From NCBI GenBank assembly GCA_030523775.1, contig JAUNHW010000001.1:62001-126000 (forward strand): 64,000 nt of DNA, written 5' to 3'. Positions within the stretch are counted from its first letter, which is position 1. Every line of letters starts with the position of its first letter. This stretch comes from Akkermansia sp. (GTDB taxonomy: Bacteria; Verrucomicrobiota; Verrucomicrobiia; Verrucomicrobiales; Akkermansiaceae). Of this stretch, positions 45,318 to 53,958 are shown one piece after another. The notes below the pieces were generated by a model. The model was not told the origin of the DNA and did not search any database. It was given only the letters and a program-made list of their open reading frames with translations. The translations under genes and the position numbers were made by a program.

Positions 45318-46306
45318 TGCCGGATTCCCCCCCACAGCCGCTGCCGCTGCTGATGAACCCCAAGGCGGGCAGCCTGTTCCGCTCCGGGCTGGATGCCTGG
45401 CTCAAGGCGCATGCGGAGGGGCTGCGCATCATCCACACGGGGTCCGCTGACGACCTGACGGAGCAGTGCCGCCGCCTGGCGGATGCGGGAGAGCCCGTGG
45501 TGCTGGCCGCCGGGGGCGATGGCACGCTCATGCGCGCCGCGCAGGGGCTCATCGGCACGGACACCGCGCTGGGCATCTTCCCCTGCGGCACCATGAACGT
45601 CTTTGCGCGGGAGATGGGCATCGGCTCCCGCAACTTCGACCTCGCGCTGAGGGCCGCTCAAGGTGCCGCCCGCCAGATGGTGGACGTCTTCACCGTGAAC
45701 GGCTCGCCCTTCCTGCAGCTGGCGGGATTCGGCCCAGACGCCACCATCGTGAGGCTCATCCAGCCGTGGATGAAGAAGCACCTGGGCGCGTTCTCCCACG
45801 CGCTCACGGCCATCCAGGTGGCCACCAGCCATCTGCCGGTCATCACCGTCACCCTGCCGAACGGCGAGTCCGTGCAGGGCACGCAGGTTATCTTCGGCAA
45901 CGGCAAGCGCTACGGCGGCGAGGGGCACCTCTTCGCCGGCGCCAAGTACGACGATGGGGTGCTGGATGCCGCCGTCTTCGGCATGGAGGGCGCGGGCATC
46001 CTGTACGAAATCATTTCTTACATGCTGCTTAACGGCATCAACGACCACAACCTGGGCGATGCTACCAAGATGTGCCGCATGGAGAGCTGCACCGTAACGG
46101 CGGACGCTTCCCTGGACTACGAGCTGGACGGCGACTACGCAGGCACCATCCGCCCCGGCGAGGAAGCGGTCATCGAGCGCCTGACGCAGCAGCTCAAGGT
46201 CTGCGTGCTGGAGGAGCAGGTGCCCATCACGCCTTTGGACCACATGAAGGCGCACCCCATGGTGCGCGCTCTCATGAAACGGCTGCAAGACATCAAGGAC
46301 TACTAA
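45317..46306 (+). CDS. Diacylglycerol kinase family lipid kinase (DgkB/YegS-type)
   Basis: A 329-residue soluble lipid kinase. PLLMNPKAGS at the start and VVLAAGGDGTLMRAAQGL (around 61-78) are the nucleotide-binding motifs, with GIFPCGTMNVFAREMG next. The C-terminal beta domain includes QVIFGNGKRYGGEGHLF and YELDGDYAG. It phosphorylates diacylglycerol (or a related lipid) at the membrane. Genes on both sides encode an enzyme that uses its product (cdsA) and one of a type that makes its substrate, which supports diacylglycerol over a sphingoid base. Confidence 0.87.
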   Translation: MPDSPPQPLPLLMNPKAGSLFRSGLDAWLKAHAEGLRIIHTGSADDLTEQCRRLADAGEPVVLAAGGDGTLMRAAQGLIGTDTALGIFPCGTMNVFAREMGIGSRNFDLALRAAQGAARQMVDVFTVNGSPFLQLAGFGPDATIVRLIQPWMKKHLGAFSHALTAIQVATSHLPVITVTLPNGESVQGTQVIFGNGKRYGGEGHLFAGAKYDDGVLDAAVFGMEGAGILYEIISYMLLNGINDHNLGDATKMCRMESCTVTADASLDYELDGDYAGTIRPGEEAVIERLTQQLKVCVLEEQVPITPLDHMKAHPMVRALMKRLQDIKDY

Positions 46307-46312
46307 GGCACC

Positions 46313-47992
46313 GTGAACCGGATATCCCCCACCGCCAAGGCCGTTCTTGCGGCTGTGCTTTTTGCATTGGCATGCGAACTGGTTGAACCCTTGCCGTGGC
46401 GCCGCGCCATCATGGTGGGACTCTCCGTGGGCACTGTGGCCATGCTGTCGCTGCTCACATACTCGTTGCTTCGCATGTGGGCACTTCTGATATGGATTCC
46501 CTACCTGCTCGTCATTGGGTTGACCGCATACATGAAGCATGCCTACAACCTGGCACTCGACCCATACATCGTCTCCCAGATCATCGGCGCCTCGCCCCAG
46601 GATTTCGCCCAGTTCGCAAACTTTCGCAACATCGGCGTGTTCTGCCTTATCGTCCTTTTTTGTGCCGGCATTCTGCTGCTCCTTTTCCGCGTGTATCGCA
46701 AGGCACCGCGGTGGCGCGTGTTTTTCCTATCTTCCCTTGGCTTGGCCTTATGCGCGGGCATGGGGTGCATGGTGCAGGAATCCTGCCTCTCATACAACGA
46801 GCATGAGGGCCTGGGTTCTCCCGCTATCATCTACCGGCTTCCCAACACGTACAGGCTGGCGAAGGCCCGCAACACCGCACTGTTCCAGAAAGTGGCAACC
46901 TTGCCGTCTTCTGCAGACAAGCCCTCGTCTATCTCTACGCTCCGGGGAGACGAAGGGTGCCTTTGCATCCTGCACATCGGCGAGAGCGTGCGCGCGGACC
47001 GCCTCTCCCTCAACGGCTACGCCCGCGACACCACGCCGTGGCTGCGGCAGCACGCGACGGAGCTGGTGAATTTCACGGACTGCACCGCCATCTCCACCCT
47101 CACCACCAACTCCATGCTCACCATCCTCACGGATGCCGCCGGCAACATGGAGCGCGACATCTCCCCGCAGCTGGATGCCCGCTGCGGCAACGTGATGGAC
47201 CTATTCGCCGCGCACGGGTTCGCCTGCTACGGGTTCTTCACCAGCAAAGTGAGGGATGTCCATGAAACCTGGGGCTCAGCCTTCGAGCGTCTCCAGCAGC
47301 TCATTTCCACCAAGGCCGCGGGCGTGTACGAGTACGGCAACACGGATACAGGCGACTACAACCCCAAGCTCCAGCTGCCCATCATCCACAAGGTGCTGGA
47401 AGAAAAATCCTCCGGCAACCGCTTCCTGCTCATCAACAACGTTGGCAGCCACTCCCCGTTCTTCGCGTACGACCAAGAGCACCCAGCATTCACACCCACC
47501 AGCCCGGATGCCCTGCACAACGCCCCCCACACCAACCCGCAGGCTGCCGAGATGACCTCCAACGCCTACGACAACACCATCCGATACACGGACGAGTATA
47601 TCCGCGACCTGCTGGAGCCGCTGCACGGGAAACCCTACCTGTACATCTACGTGAGCGACCACGGCGAACCCGTGGGCGACAACAACGAGTGGACCCGCGG
47701 CAACCCCAACTTCCACCGCACGCAGTGGTGCAAGGTGCCCCTCATCGTCATCGCCTCCCCTGAATTCGAGCAACTGCACCCGCACTTTGCGGAGGCCCTG
47801 GCACAGCTGCGCCGCAACGCCGCCCTGCCCTGCGCGCACGAGAACATTTTTCATTCCCTGCTGGGCATCTTCGGCATCTCCACCCCCTACTACAACGCCG
47901 CGCACGACCTCTCATCCCCGCAGTGCAAGCCATACACCGGCCCGCACCCCGCCCGCAACGGAGAATCCGCTGACGGGTTGAAGTGGGAATAG
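46313..47992 (+). CDS. Phosphoethanolamine transferase-like membrane protein
   Basis: A 559-residue protein with a GTG start, 6 nt after the kinase. Five hydrophobic segments lie in the first 155 residues, then a periplasmic sulfatase-type domain: CILHIGESVRADRLSLNGYA (nucleophile position Ser225 in place of Thr), TPWLRQHATELVNF, NNVGSHSPFF, and YIYVSDHGEPVGDN with metal ligands. EptA-type enzymes move phosphoethanolamine from phosphatidylethanolamine to lipid A or core, leaving diacylglycerol. Its operon partners can recycle that product. The acceptor is unknown. Confidence 0.85.
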   Translation: MNRISPTAKAVLAAVLFALACELVEPLPWRRAIMVGLSVGTVAMLSLLTYSLLRMWALLIWIPYLLVIGLTAYMKHAYNLALDPYIVSQIIGASPQDFAQFANFRNIGVFCLIVLFCAGILLLLFRVYRKAPRWRVFFLSSLGLALCAGMGCMVQESCLSYNEHEGLGSPAIIYRLPNTYRLAKARNTALFQKVATLPSSADKPSSISTLRGDEGCLCILHIGESVRADRLSLNGYARDTTPWLRQHATELVNFTDCTAISTLTTNSMLTILTDAAGNMERDISPQLDARCGNVMDLFAAHGFACYGFFTSKVRDVHETWGSAFERLQQLISTKAAGVYEYGNTDTGDYNPKLQLPIIHKVLEEKSSGNRFLLINNVGSHSPFFAYDQEHPAFTPTSPDALHNAPHTNPQAAEMTSNAYDNTIRYTDEYIRDLLEPLHGKPYLYIYVSDHGEPVGDNNEWTRGNPNFHRTQWCKVPLIVIASPEFEQLHPHFAEALAQLRRNAALPCAHENIFHSLLGIFGISTPYYNAAHDLSSPQCKPYTGPHPARNGESADGLKWE

Positions 47993-47995
47993 GGC

Positions 47996-48718
47996 CTACA
48001 CCAGCTCGCGCAGCGCGTTCACAGTGATGCCGGGAATAACGGTGCACGAACCATCTGCACGGCGCAGAATGGGCGAGCCGTCCTCCCCTATACCCGCAAA
48101 GAACCCGCAGTGGCGGGCATTGTCCGTGATGGCCACCACGGGCAGGCCGGCCCCCCAGGCGGGAACGAGCCTTTGCACGAGCGCCGCGCTGCCCCGCTCC
48201 ACAAACAGGGCGAAATGGTGCGCCAGCGCATCTGTCACCATGGTGCGCAGCTGCGGCAGCGCGGGGCAGTCCCGCGGCGCTAAGTCCGCCAGCCGCACGG
48301 GCATATCTGCGGTGCGTCCGCTCAGGGCGAGCACGCTGTTGAAAACATTGATGCCGATACCCACGGAAGCCAGGTGTTCTGCGGGGCGTTCCACCAGGAT
48401 TCCCGCCAGCTTGCCGCGCCCGGCCATCACATCGTTCGGCCAGCGGAGCCGCAACTGCGGAATACGCAGCGGGGCTAGTGCATCCATGAGCGCGGCCCCC
48501 GCCACCAGCGGCAGCATGCCCCAGGGGTGCGCACCCTCCAACGGCAGGTTGCACGACATCCAAAGCCCGCCCTCGTCCGCGAACCAGGCGCGGTTGAAAC
48601 GCCCGCGCCCGCTGCCCTGGCGAGCGGAGCAGACCACGGTCCAGGCGGGGTGGCGGCGGGCCTCCGTGAACGTGGAGTCGCAATCCTGCAGCTCCACAAG
48701 CTGCCAATGGGGATTCAT
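47996..48718 (-). CDS. birA: Biotin-[acetyl-CoA carboxylase] ligase
   Basis: A 240-residue biotin protein ligase. The biotinyl-AMP loop reads RQGSGRGRFNRAW, followed by RLRWPNDVMAGRGKLAGILVE and ASVGIGINVFN, which contain the biotin and ATP contacts. There is no N-terminal DNA-binding domain, so it should not repress biotin genes. It attaches biotin to the carboxyl carrier protein. The first residues (MNPHWQLVELQDCDST) match the QVVDST-type entry of the domain. It starts 5 nt after the ankyrin gene stop and converges on the preceding transferase with 3 nt between stops. Confidence 0.92.
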   Translation of the reverse strand: MNPHWQLVELQDCDSTFTEARRHPAWTVVCSARQGSGRGRFNRAWFADEGGLWMSCNLPLEGAHPWGMLPLVAGAALMDALAPLRIPQLRLRWPNDVMAGRGKLAGILVERPAEHLASVGIGINVFNSVLALSGRTADMPVRLADLAPRDCPALPQLRTMVTDALAHHFALFVERGSAALVQRLVPAWGAGLPVVAITDNARHCGFFAGIGEDGSPILRRADGSCTVIPGITVNALRELV

Positions 48719-48723
48719 ACGCG

Positions 48724-50325
48724 CTATTCCGTGATACCGGCCTCCTCGAAAACCCGCAGCACGCCCTGCTCCCCGCGCAAGCGGGCCAGGCAGTACGCCG
48801 TTTCCCCCTGGTTGCTCTTCAGGGTGGCATCCGCCCCGCTGCGCAGCAGGAATTCCACCACCCGCTCGCGCCCCAGCGCGGCGGCGTGCATGAGCGGGGT
48901 CCAGCCGTGATCGTCTGCGGCATCCAGCGGCATCCTGCAGCCCTCCACCAGGTAGCGCACCATCTTTTCATGCCCCAACTCGGCGGCAATCACCAGCGCG
49001 GAACGCTTCTCCGCATCCGTGTGGTTGAGATTGGCCCCGTGCTGCACCAGCAGGTGCATTCCCTCCACGGAATCCGCGGAGGCTGCGCAGAGCGCGGCGG
49101 TCCAGCCGTTGGCATCCTGCCGTTCCAAATCCGCCCCGGCGTTGGCGAGGATGCCCAGCACGCCCACCTGCCCGTAGGCAGCCGCCACCATGAGGGCGGT
49201 CCAGCCGTAGTTGTCCACGGCCTCCATATCCGCCCCGCGCTCAATCAAGGCGGAAACGAGCGCGGTCTGATCGTTGGCCGCACCGATAATCATGGCCGTT
49301 TCTCCATCGTTGTTGAAAAGGTTCACATCCACACCCTGCTCCAGCAGGTACAGCTCCATCTCCACCTGGCGGCGGCCGGCCGCCACCAGCAGCGGGGTCC
49401 AGCCGTTGGAAGAGCGTTCCTTGATGGATGCCCCGTGCTTCTGCAGCAGCTTCACCGCCTCCACATGCCCCTCCAGCGCGGCGTAAAGGAGCGGGGTCAT
49501 TTTCACGCGGTCGCACGCATCCACCCTGGCCCCGGCATCCAGCAGCACCTGCATGGTGGCCAGCTGCCCGGACTCCGCAGCATGTATGAGGGCGGTCTTG
49601 CCCTTGGCATCGTGCATCTCCAAATCCACATCGGGTGTTTCGTCCAGAATCTTCTTGAGGCTTTCCGCACGGCCATCGCGCGACATATCCATCAGCGTGT
49701 GGTAGAGGTGGGGCATGCCACCGCGCTTCACGAGCTCGCGGCCCAGGTCGTGCATTCCCTCTGCGCGGGCCACATCCACGGCGTTGCGGTTGTCATTGTT
49801 CTTGGCGTTGACATCCGCGCCGGCCTCCACGAGCATGCGCGCGATATCCTCCCTGTGCATGCGCAGGGCCACCAGCAGCGGGGTTTCTCCCTTGCTGTTG
49901 AAGGTGTTTATCCCCTCCTTGCAGACGGCGAGCAGGCAAGCCATGCCATCCTTTGAGCCGCCGCTGGCGGCGCAGTGCAGCGGGGACCACCCCTCGTTGT
50001 CGCGCACCAGGGGATTGGCCCCCTGCTCCAACAGCAGGCTGACCACGGCGGACACCTCCTGCTGGGCAGCCCACATGAGCGGGGTGAGGCCGGATTCATC
50101 GCGCGTCTCGATATCCGCGCCGTTGCGCAGCGCCTGCAACACGCCGCCGGCATTGCCGTGCGCGGCGTGGTGGATGAGTGCCGCATCCGGTGCCATGGCG
50201 GCTTCAGCCGCGGTTTCCGCGGCGGGCGGTTGTTCATGAGGGGCGTCCTCCCGCCTGCAGACGGAGAGGCACACCGCCGCGCCCAGCGGCAGCAGGACCA
50301 GGCCTGCGCTGTACCCGAGCTTCAT
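48724..50325 (-). CDS. Membrane-anchored ankyrin repeat protein
   Basis: A 533-residue protein with an N-terminal membrane helix or uncleaved signal (MKLGYSAGLVLLPLGAAVCL), an acidic Ala/Pro/Glu linker, and then about fourteen ankyrin repeats of 33 residues from residue 50 to the end. Clear units include DESGLTPLMWAAQQEVSAVV, DNYGWTALMVAAAYGQVGVL and DDHGWTPLMHAAALGRERVV. A looser stretch at about 185-235 interrupts the array. Such arrays bind proteins; here they would face the periplasm. The lipobox is poor (LSVC). It is cotranscribed with birA, with no obvious functional link. Confidence 0.88.
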   Translation of the reverse strand: MKLGYSAGLVLLPLGAAVCLSVCRREDAPHEQPPAAETAAEAAMAPDAALIHHAAHGNAGGVLQALRNGADIETRDESGLTPLMWAAQQEVSAVVSLLLEQGANPLVRDNEGWSPLHCAASGGSKDGMACLLAVCKEGINTFNSKGETPLLVALRMHREDIARMLVEAGADVNAKNNDNRNAVDVARAEGMHDLGRELVKRGGMPHLYHTLMDMSRDGRAESLKKILDETPDVDLEMHDAKGKTALIHAAESGQLATMQVLLDAGARVDACDRVKMTPLLYAALEGHVEAVKLLQKHGASIKERSSNGWTPLLVAAGRRQVEMELYLLEQGVDVNLFNNDGETAMIIGAANDQTALVSALIERGADMEAVDNYGWTALMVAAAYGQVGVLGILANAGADLERQDANGWTAALCAASADSVEGMHLLVQHGANLNHTDAEKRSALVIAAELGHEKMVRYLVEGCRMPLDAADDHGWTPLMHAAALGRERVVEFLLRSGADATLKSNQGETAYCLARLRGEQGVLRVFEEAGITE

Positions 50326-50358
50326 GAGAGAGTGTGAATGCAGGGATGCGGCGCGGCA

Positions 50359-51585
50359 TCAGCGGGGCACGGAGAGGCTTTCCGCCTGCTCGCGGGTAAG
50401 CTCCACGCACTGCCAGGGCAGGCCGTACCTGTTGAGGGCGTCCATGAAGGGATCGGGGTCGTTCTGCTCCATATTGAAGACGCCCTTGCCTCCCCACACG
50501 CCGGAGAGGATGAGGCTGCCGCCGATGGCGGCGGGGACGCCGGTGGTGTAGGAGACGGCCTGGGAGCCCACCTCCTTGAAGCACTCCTCATGGTCGCAAA
50601 TGTTGTAGATGTAGACAGCCTTGTACCTGCCGTCTTTCTTGCCCTGGATGATGCAGCCGATGCAGGTGCGGCCGTGGGTGGTCTTGCCCAAATCCCCGGG
50701 GTTGGGCAGCACGGCCTTCAGGAACTGCAGCGGCACAATCTCCACGCCCTTGTACATAATGGGGTCTATGCTGGTCATGCCGACGTTCTTGAGGACGGTG
50801 AGGTGGTTGATGTAGTTGGGGGAGAAGCTCATCCAGAACTGGGCGCGCTTGATGGTGGGGATGTGCTTCACCAGGGATTCCATCTCCTCATGGTACATGC
50901 GGTAGATTTCATACGTGCCCACGCCCTGCGGGCAGGTGAAGGGCTGGTGCATGCTCATGGGCGGCGTCTCCTGGAAGTCTCCGTTCTCCCAGTGGCGGCA
51001 GGGTGCAGAGACCTCGCGGATGTTGATTTCCGGGTTGAAGTTGGTGGCGAAGGCCTGGCCGTGGTCGCCGCCGTTCACATCCACGATGTCCAAGTACTCG
51101 ATTTCATCGAAATGGTGCTTGAGTGCCCAGGCGGTGTAGACGTTGGTGACACCGGGGTCGAACCCGGACCCCATGAGGGCATAGAGGCCGGCCTGCCTGA
51201 AGCGGTCGTGGTAGGCCCACTGCCATTTGTACTCGAACTTGGCCACATCCCGCGGCTCGTAGTTGGCGGTGTCCTCATAGTGGCAGCCCGCCTCCAGACA
51301 GGCATCCATGAGCGGCAGGTCCTGGTACGGCAGGGCCACGTTGAGCACAAGATCCGGCTTGATTTCCCGCAGCAGGGCCACCGTGGCGGGCACGTTGTCC
51401 GCATCCACCGCGTGCGTGGTGATTTGCACCCCTTTGCGCGCCATCACATCCTGCGCAATGGCATCGCACTTTGCCTTGGTGCGGGATGCCAGGTGGATTT
51501 CCTTGTAGATATCCGCCATTTGCGCGCACTTGTGAGCCACCACATGGCCCACGCCCCCTGCTCCGATGATGAGTACCTTGTTCAT
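50359..51585 (-). CDS. Saccharopine dehydrogenase family, probable carboxynorspermidine dehydrogenase
   Basis: A 408-residue NAD(P)-dependent reductase. Rossmann motif VLIIGAGGVGHVVAHKCAQM at the start; ANYEPRDVAKFEYKWQWAY, GSGFDPGVTNVYTAWALKHH and VGSQAVSYTTGVPAAIGG are typical of the group that reductively condenses aspartate semialdehyde with a diamine to make carboxy(nor)spermidine. That pathway supplies spermidine in many gut bacteria. The partner decarboxylase is not in this window, so the substrate assignment rests on family resemblance. The -10 box ends 8 nt before the ATG. Confidence 0.85.
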   Translation of the reverse strand: MNKVLIIGAGGVGHVVAHKCAQMADIYKEIHLASRTKAKCDAIAQDVMARKGVQITTHAVDADNVPATVALLREIKPDLVLNVALPYQDLPLMDACLEAGCHYEDTANYEPRDVAKFEYKWQWAYHDRFRQAGLYALMGSGFDPGVTNVYTAWALKHHFDEIEYLDIVDVNGGDHGQAFATNFNPEINIREVSAPCRHWENGDFQETPPMSMHQPFTCPQGVGTYEIYRMYHEEMESLVKHIPTIKRAQFWMSFSPNYINHLTVLKNVGMTSIDPIMYKGVEIVPLQFLKAVLPNPGDLGKTTHGRTCIGCIIQGKKDGRYKAVYIYNICDHEECFKEVGSQAVSYTTGVPAAIGGSLILSGVWGGKGVFNMEQNDPDPFMDALNRYGLPWQCVELTREQAESLSVPR

Positions 51586-51593
51586 GTGCGGAA

Positions 51594-51622
51594 AGGATGC
51601 CTGATTTTCCGAGCCGCGTCAA
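51594..51622 (-). promoter_or_regulatory. Promoter of the saccharopine dehydrogenase-like gene
   Basis: -35 TTGACG (51617-51622), 17-nt spacer, -10 CATCCT (51594-51599), 8 nt before the ATG. Confidence 0.5.
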
Positions 51623-51798
51623 GGACAAATCAGCCGGAACGCAAGCAATCGCCGTACTCCGGGCGGCGGGCGTGCAGGGGAGCCTGTTTTGATTTTCCCC
51701 TTTTCAGGCAACTCGATACGCCTTTTCCAATGGTTAAGGCGGCGGGGGCAATTATTTGGACAGGCATGACGGTCCCTGCCGACCTGCCCACTTTGTGC

Positions 51799-51827
51799 TT
51801 GATTTTGCGGGGAAAATGGGGTTGAAT
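51799..51827 (+). promoter_or_regulatory. Promoter of the small lipoprotein and hflX
   Basis: -35 TTGATT, 17-nt spacer, -10 TTGAAT (51822-51827), 8 nt before the lipoprotein ATG. Confidence 0.4.
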
Positions 51828-51835
51828 AGGCGGGT

Positions 51836-51973
51836 ATGAAAACATATGCGTTCATGATGGTGGCCGCGCTGGGCGCGGCTCTGCTCAGCTCTTGCGGGGA
51901 ATGCCCGTGCAACGCCAGCCACAGCGACTACCTGCGGGATGTTCCCGTGACCACCAGCCGCTCCTTCAATTGA
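51836..51973 (+). CDS. Very small lipoprotein (45 residues)
   Basis: A 45-codon gene. MKTYAFMMVAALGAALLSSC is a complete lipoprotein signal with the lipobox LSSC, so the mature product is only 26 residues, starting with the lipidated Cys and containing two further cysteines (CGECPCN). A promoter ends 8 nt before the ATG. The stop is 3 nt before the hflX start, so it is the first gene of the hflX - L,D-transpeptidase transcript. Function unknown; a cell-envelope role is inferred from lipidation. Confidence 0.65.
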   Translation: MKTYAFMMVAALGAALLSSCGECPCNASHSDYLRDVPVTTSRSFN

Positions 51974-51976
51974 TAG

Positions 51977-53287
51977 ATGTCTTTTGAGATACGCGAGAAG
52001 CCGGACAAGCTGGAGCGTGCCCTGCTGGTAAGCATCGGCATGCCGGGGGAGATGCGCCGGGAGCGCGCCGCACTGCTGGCGGAGCTGCAGAATCTGGTGG
52101 AGAACCTGGGAATCGGCATTGCAGGCAGCCGTCTGGAGTTCACGCGAGAGGTGCAGGCCAAGTACATCTGCGGCATCGGCAAGGCTGAGGAAATACGCGA
52201 TTGGGTGGAGGAGACGGACGCGGACGCGCTCATCTTCGACAATCTGCTCACTCCCTCCCAGCAGCGCGAGTGGGAGAAGCTCGTCGGCGTGCCCGTGGCG
52301 GATAGGGAGGAGGTCATCCTTGACATCTTTGCGCAGCGCGCCCGCACGCGTGAAGCCGTGCTGCAGGTGGACCTGGCGCGCATGCAGTACGCCCTGCCGC
52401 GCATGGCCGGCATGTGGAAGCACCTGGACCGCCAGCGCGGAGGATCCGGCGGCGGCAAGGGCGGCGGTGCCGCCGCACGCGGCGAGGGCGAGAAGCAGAT
52501 CGAGGTGGACCGCCGCCTGGCGCACGACCGCATCGAGGCCATCCGCAACGAGCTTGAGGCCGTGCGGCGCCAGCGCGCCACCCAGCGCAAGGAACGCCTG
52601 CGCCAGGGCATCCCCACCGCCGCCATCGTGGGCTACACCAACGCCGGCAAGTCCTCCCTGCTCAACATGAGCACGGGGGCGGGCGTTCTTGCCAAGGATA
52701 TCCTCTTTGCCACGCTGGACACCACCAGCCGCAAGATTGAGCTGCCGGACGGCCAACCGCTGGTGCTCACGGATACCGTGGGCTTCATCCGCAACCTGCC
52801 CACGCGCCTGGTGGAGGCTTTCAAATCCACGCTGGAGGAGGCCGTGCTGGCGGATTTCCTCATCCAGGTGGTGGATGCGAGCGACCGCGAGGCCCTGCGC
52901 CACTACGAGACCACGTGCGAGGTGCTGGAGAGCCTGGGCGCTCACGGCAAGCCCATGATTGTGGTGTGGAACAAGGTGGACCTCATCCCGGAGGAACTGC
53001 GCGATGCCCAGCTGGAGGCCCTGGCCGCCAAGGTGGATTGCCCCAGCCTGCCCATGAGCGTGGTGCGGGAGCAGGGGCTGGATACCCTGTACGATGCCTG
53101 CACGGGCGTGCTCGCCGGGCGTGTGGAGCGCGCCTCCTACCGCATTCCGCAGGCGGAGAGCCGCATCATCGCCATCATGCACCGCGACGGCAAGGTGCTT
53201 GCCACCGACTACGAGGGCAACGACATCATCGTCGAGGCCGTGCTCCCCAAGGAATTTTCATCCCGAATCCAGAAATACAGAATATGA
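51977..53287 (+). CDS. hflX: GTPase HflX
   Basis: A 436-residue ribosome-associated GTPase. The N-terminal HflX domain includes YICGIGKAEEIRDWVEE and FDNLLTPSQQREWEK, then a glycine-rich segment (GGSGGGKGGGAAARGEGEKQ) and helices. The G domain has G1 GYTNAGKSSLL (about 218-228), G3 DTVGFIRNLP and G4 WNKVDLI. HflX splits stalled or hibernating ribosomes under stress. Its ATG overlaps nothing upstream but lies 3 nt after the small lipoprotein; its stop overlaps the L,D-transpeptidase start (ATGA). Confidence 0.95.
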   Translation: MSFEIREKPDKLERALLVSIGMPGEMRRERAALLAELQNLVENLGIGIAGSRLEFTREVQAKYICGIGKAEEIRDWVEETDADALIFDNLLTPSQQREWEKLVGVPVADREEVILDIFAQRARTREAVLQVDLARMQYALPRMAGMWKHLDRQRGGSGGGKGGGAAARGEGEKQIEVDRRLAHDRIEAIRNELEAVRRQRATQRKERLRQGIPTAAIVGYTNAGKSSLLNMSTGAGVLAKDILFATLDTTSRKIELPDGQPLVLTDTVGFIRNLPTRLVEAFKSTLEEAVLADFLIQVVDASDREALRHYETTCEVLESLGAHGKPMIVVWNKVDLIPEELRDAQLEALAAKVDCPSLPMSVVREQGLDTLYDACTGVLAGRVERASYRIPQAESRIIAIMHRDGKVLATDYEGNDIIVEAVLPKEFSSRIQKYRI

Positions 53288-53940
53288 ACAGCAGGAAAAT
53301 TTTCGTTGCATCACTGGCCGCCGCGCTGGCGCTGGGCATGCTGCCCGCATGCACACACAAGGGTATGGGCCCCGGCAACCGCTACAAGACGGCGGACGAG
53401 TGGGAGCGCGCCACGCGCACCCAGAAGAAGTCCTACACCTTCGAGGATTTCATTGCCAACCCCAACTACACGCTCAGCCGCGATATCTGGTGCGGAGCCG
53501 CACTGAAGGACTACGCCCCCGCGGAATCCTATGTGGTGGTGCTGCTCAAGGAGCAGCGCGGGCGCCTGTACATACGCGGCAACATTGCCATGGACTTCCC
53601 CATCTGCTCCGGCCGCGTGGGCGGCAGGGAGACTCCGCGCGGCACTTTCCGCATCTCTGAGATGAAGGAGTTCTACCGCTCCCACTCCTACGGCTCCTAC
53701 ATGGACGCCAACAACAACTTTGTGCAAGGCAACGCCGTGGCCGGCGTGCCAGGGCCCGCAGGCACCCATTTCGAGGGCGCGGATATGCCGTACTGGATGC
53801 GCTTCAACGGCGGCGTGGGCATGCACGTGGGCAATGTGCACCGCGTGGGCCAGTCCCACGGCTGCGTGCGCGTGCCGCAGGAGGCTTGCAAGATTGTCTT
53901 CTCCAAGATGGGCGTCGGCTCCAAGGTCATCGTCAAGTAA
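53284..53940 (+). CDS. L,D-transpeptidase (YkuD) lipoprotein
   Basis: A 218-residue protein with a lipoprotein signal (LALGMLPACT, lipobox LPAC). The YkuD domain has GRVGGRETPRGTFRISEM, MRFNGGVGMHVGN and the catalytic HRVGQSHGCVRVP with Cys near residue 193. Such enzymes form 3-3 peptidoglycan crosslinks or attach lipoproteins to the wall, in the periplasm. The 4-base overlap with hflX shows translational coupling. A YifB-type gene follows 18 nt later. Confidence 0.9.
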   Translation: MNSRKIFVASLAAALALGMLPACTHKGMGPGNRYKTADEWERATRTQKKSYTFEDFIANPNYTLSRDIWCGAALKDYAPAESYVVVLLKEQRGRLYIRGNIAMDFPICSGRVGGRETPRGTFRISEMKEFYRSHSYGSYMDANNNFVQGNAVAGVPGPAGTHFEGADMPYWMRFNGGVGMHVGNVHRVGQSHGCVRVPQEACKIVFSKMGVGSKVIVK

Positions 53941-53958
53941 CCCCCTTCCAACCACCCT

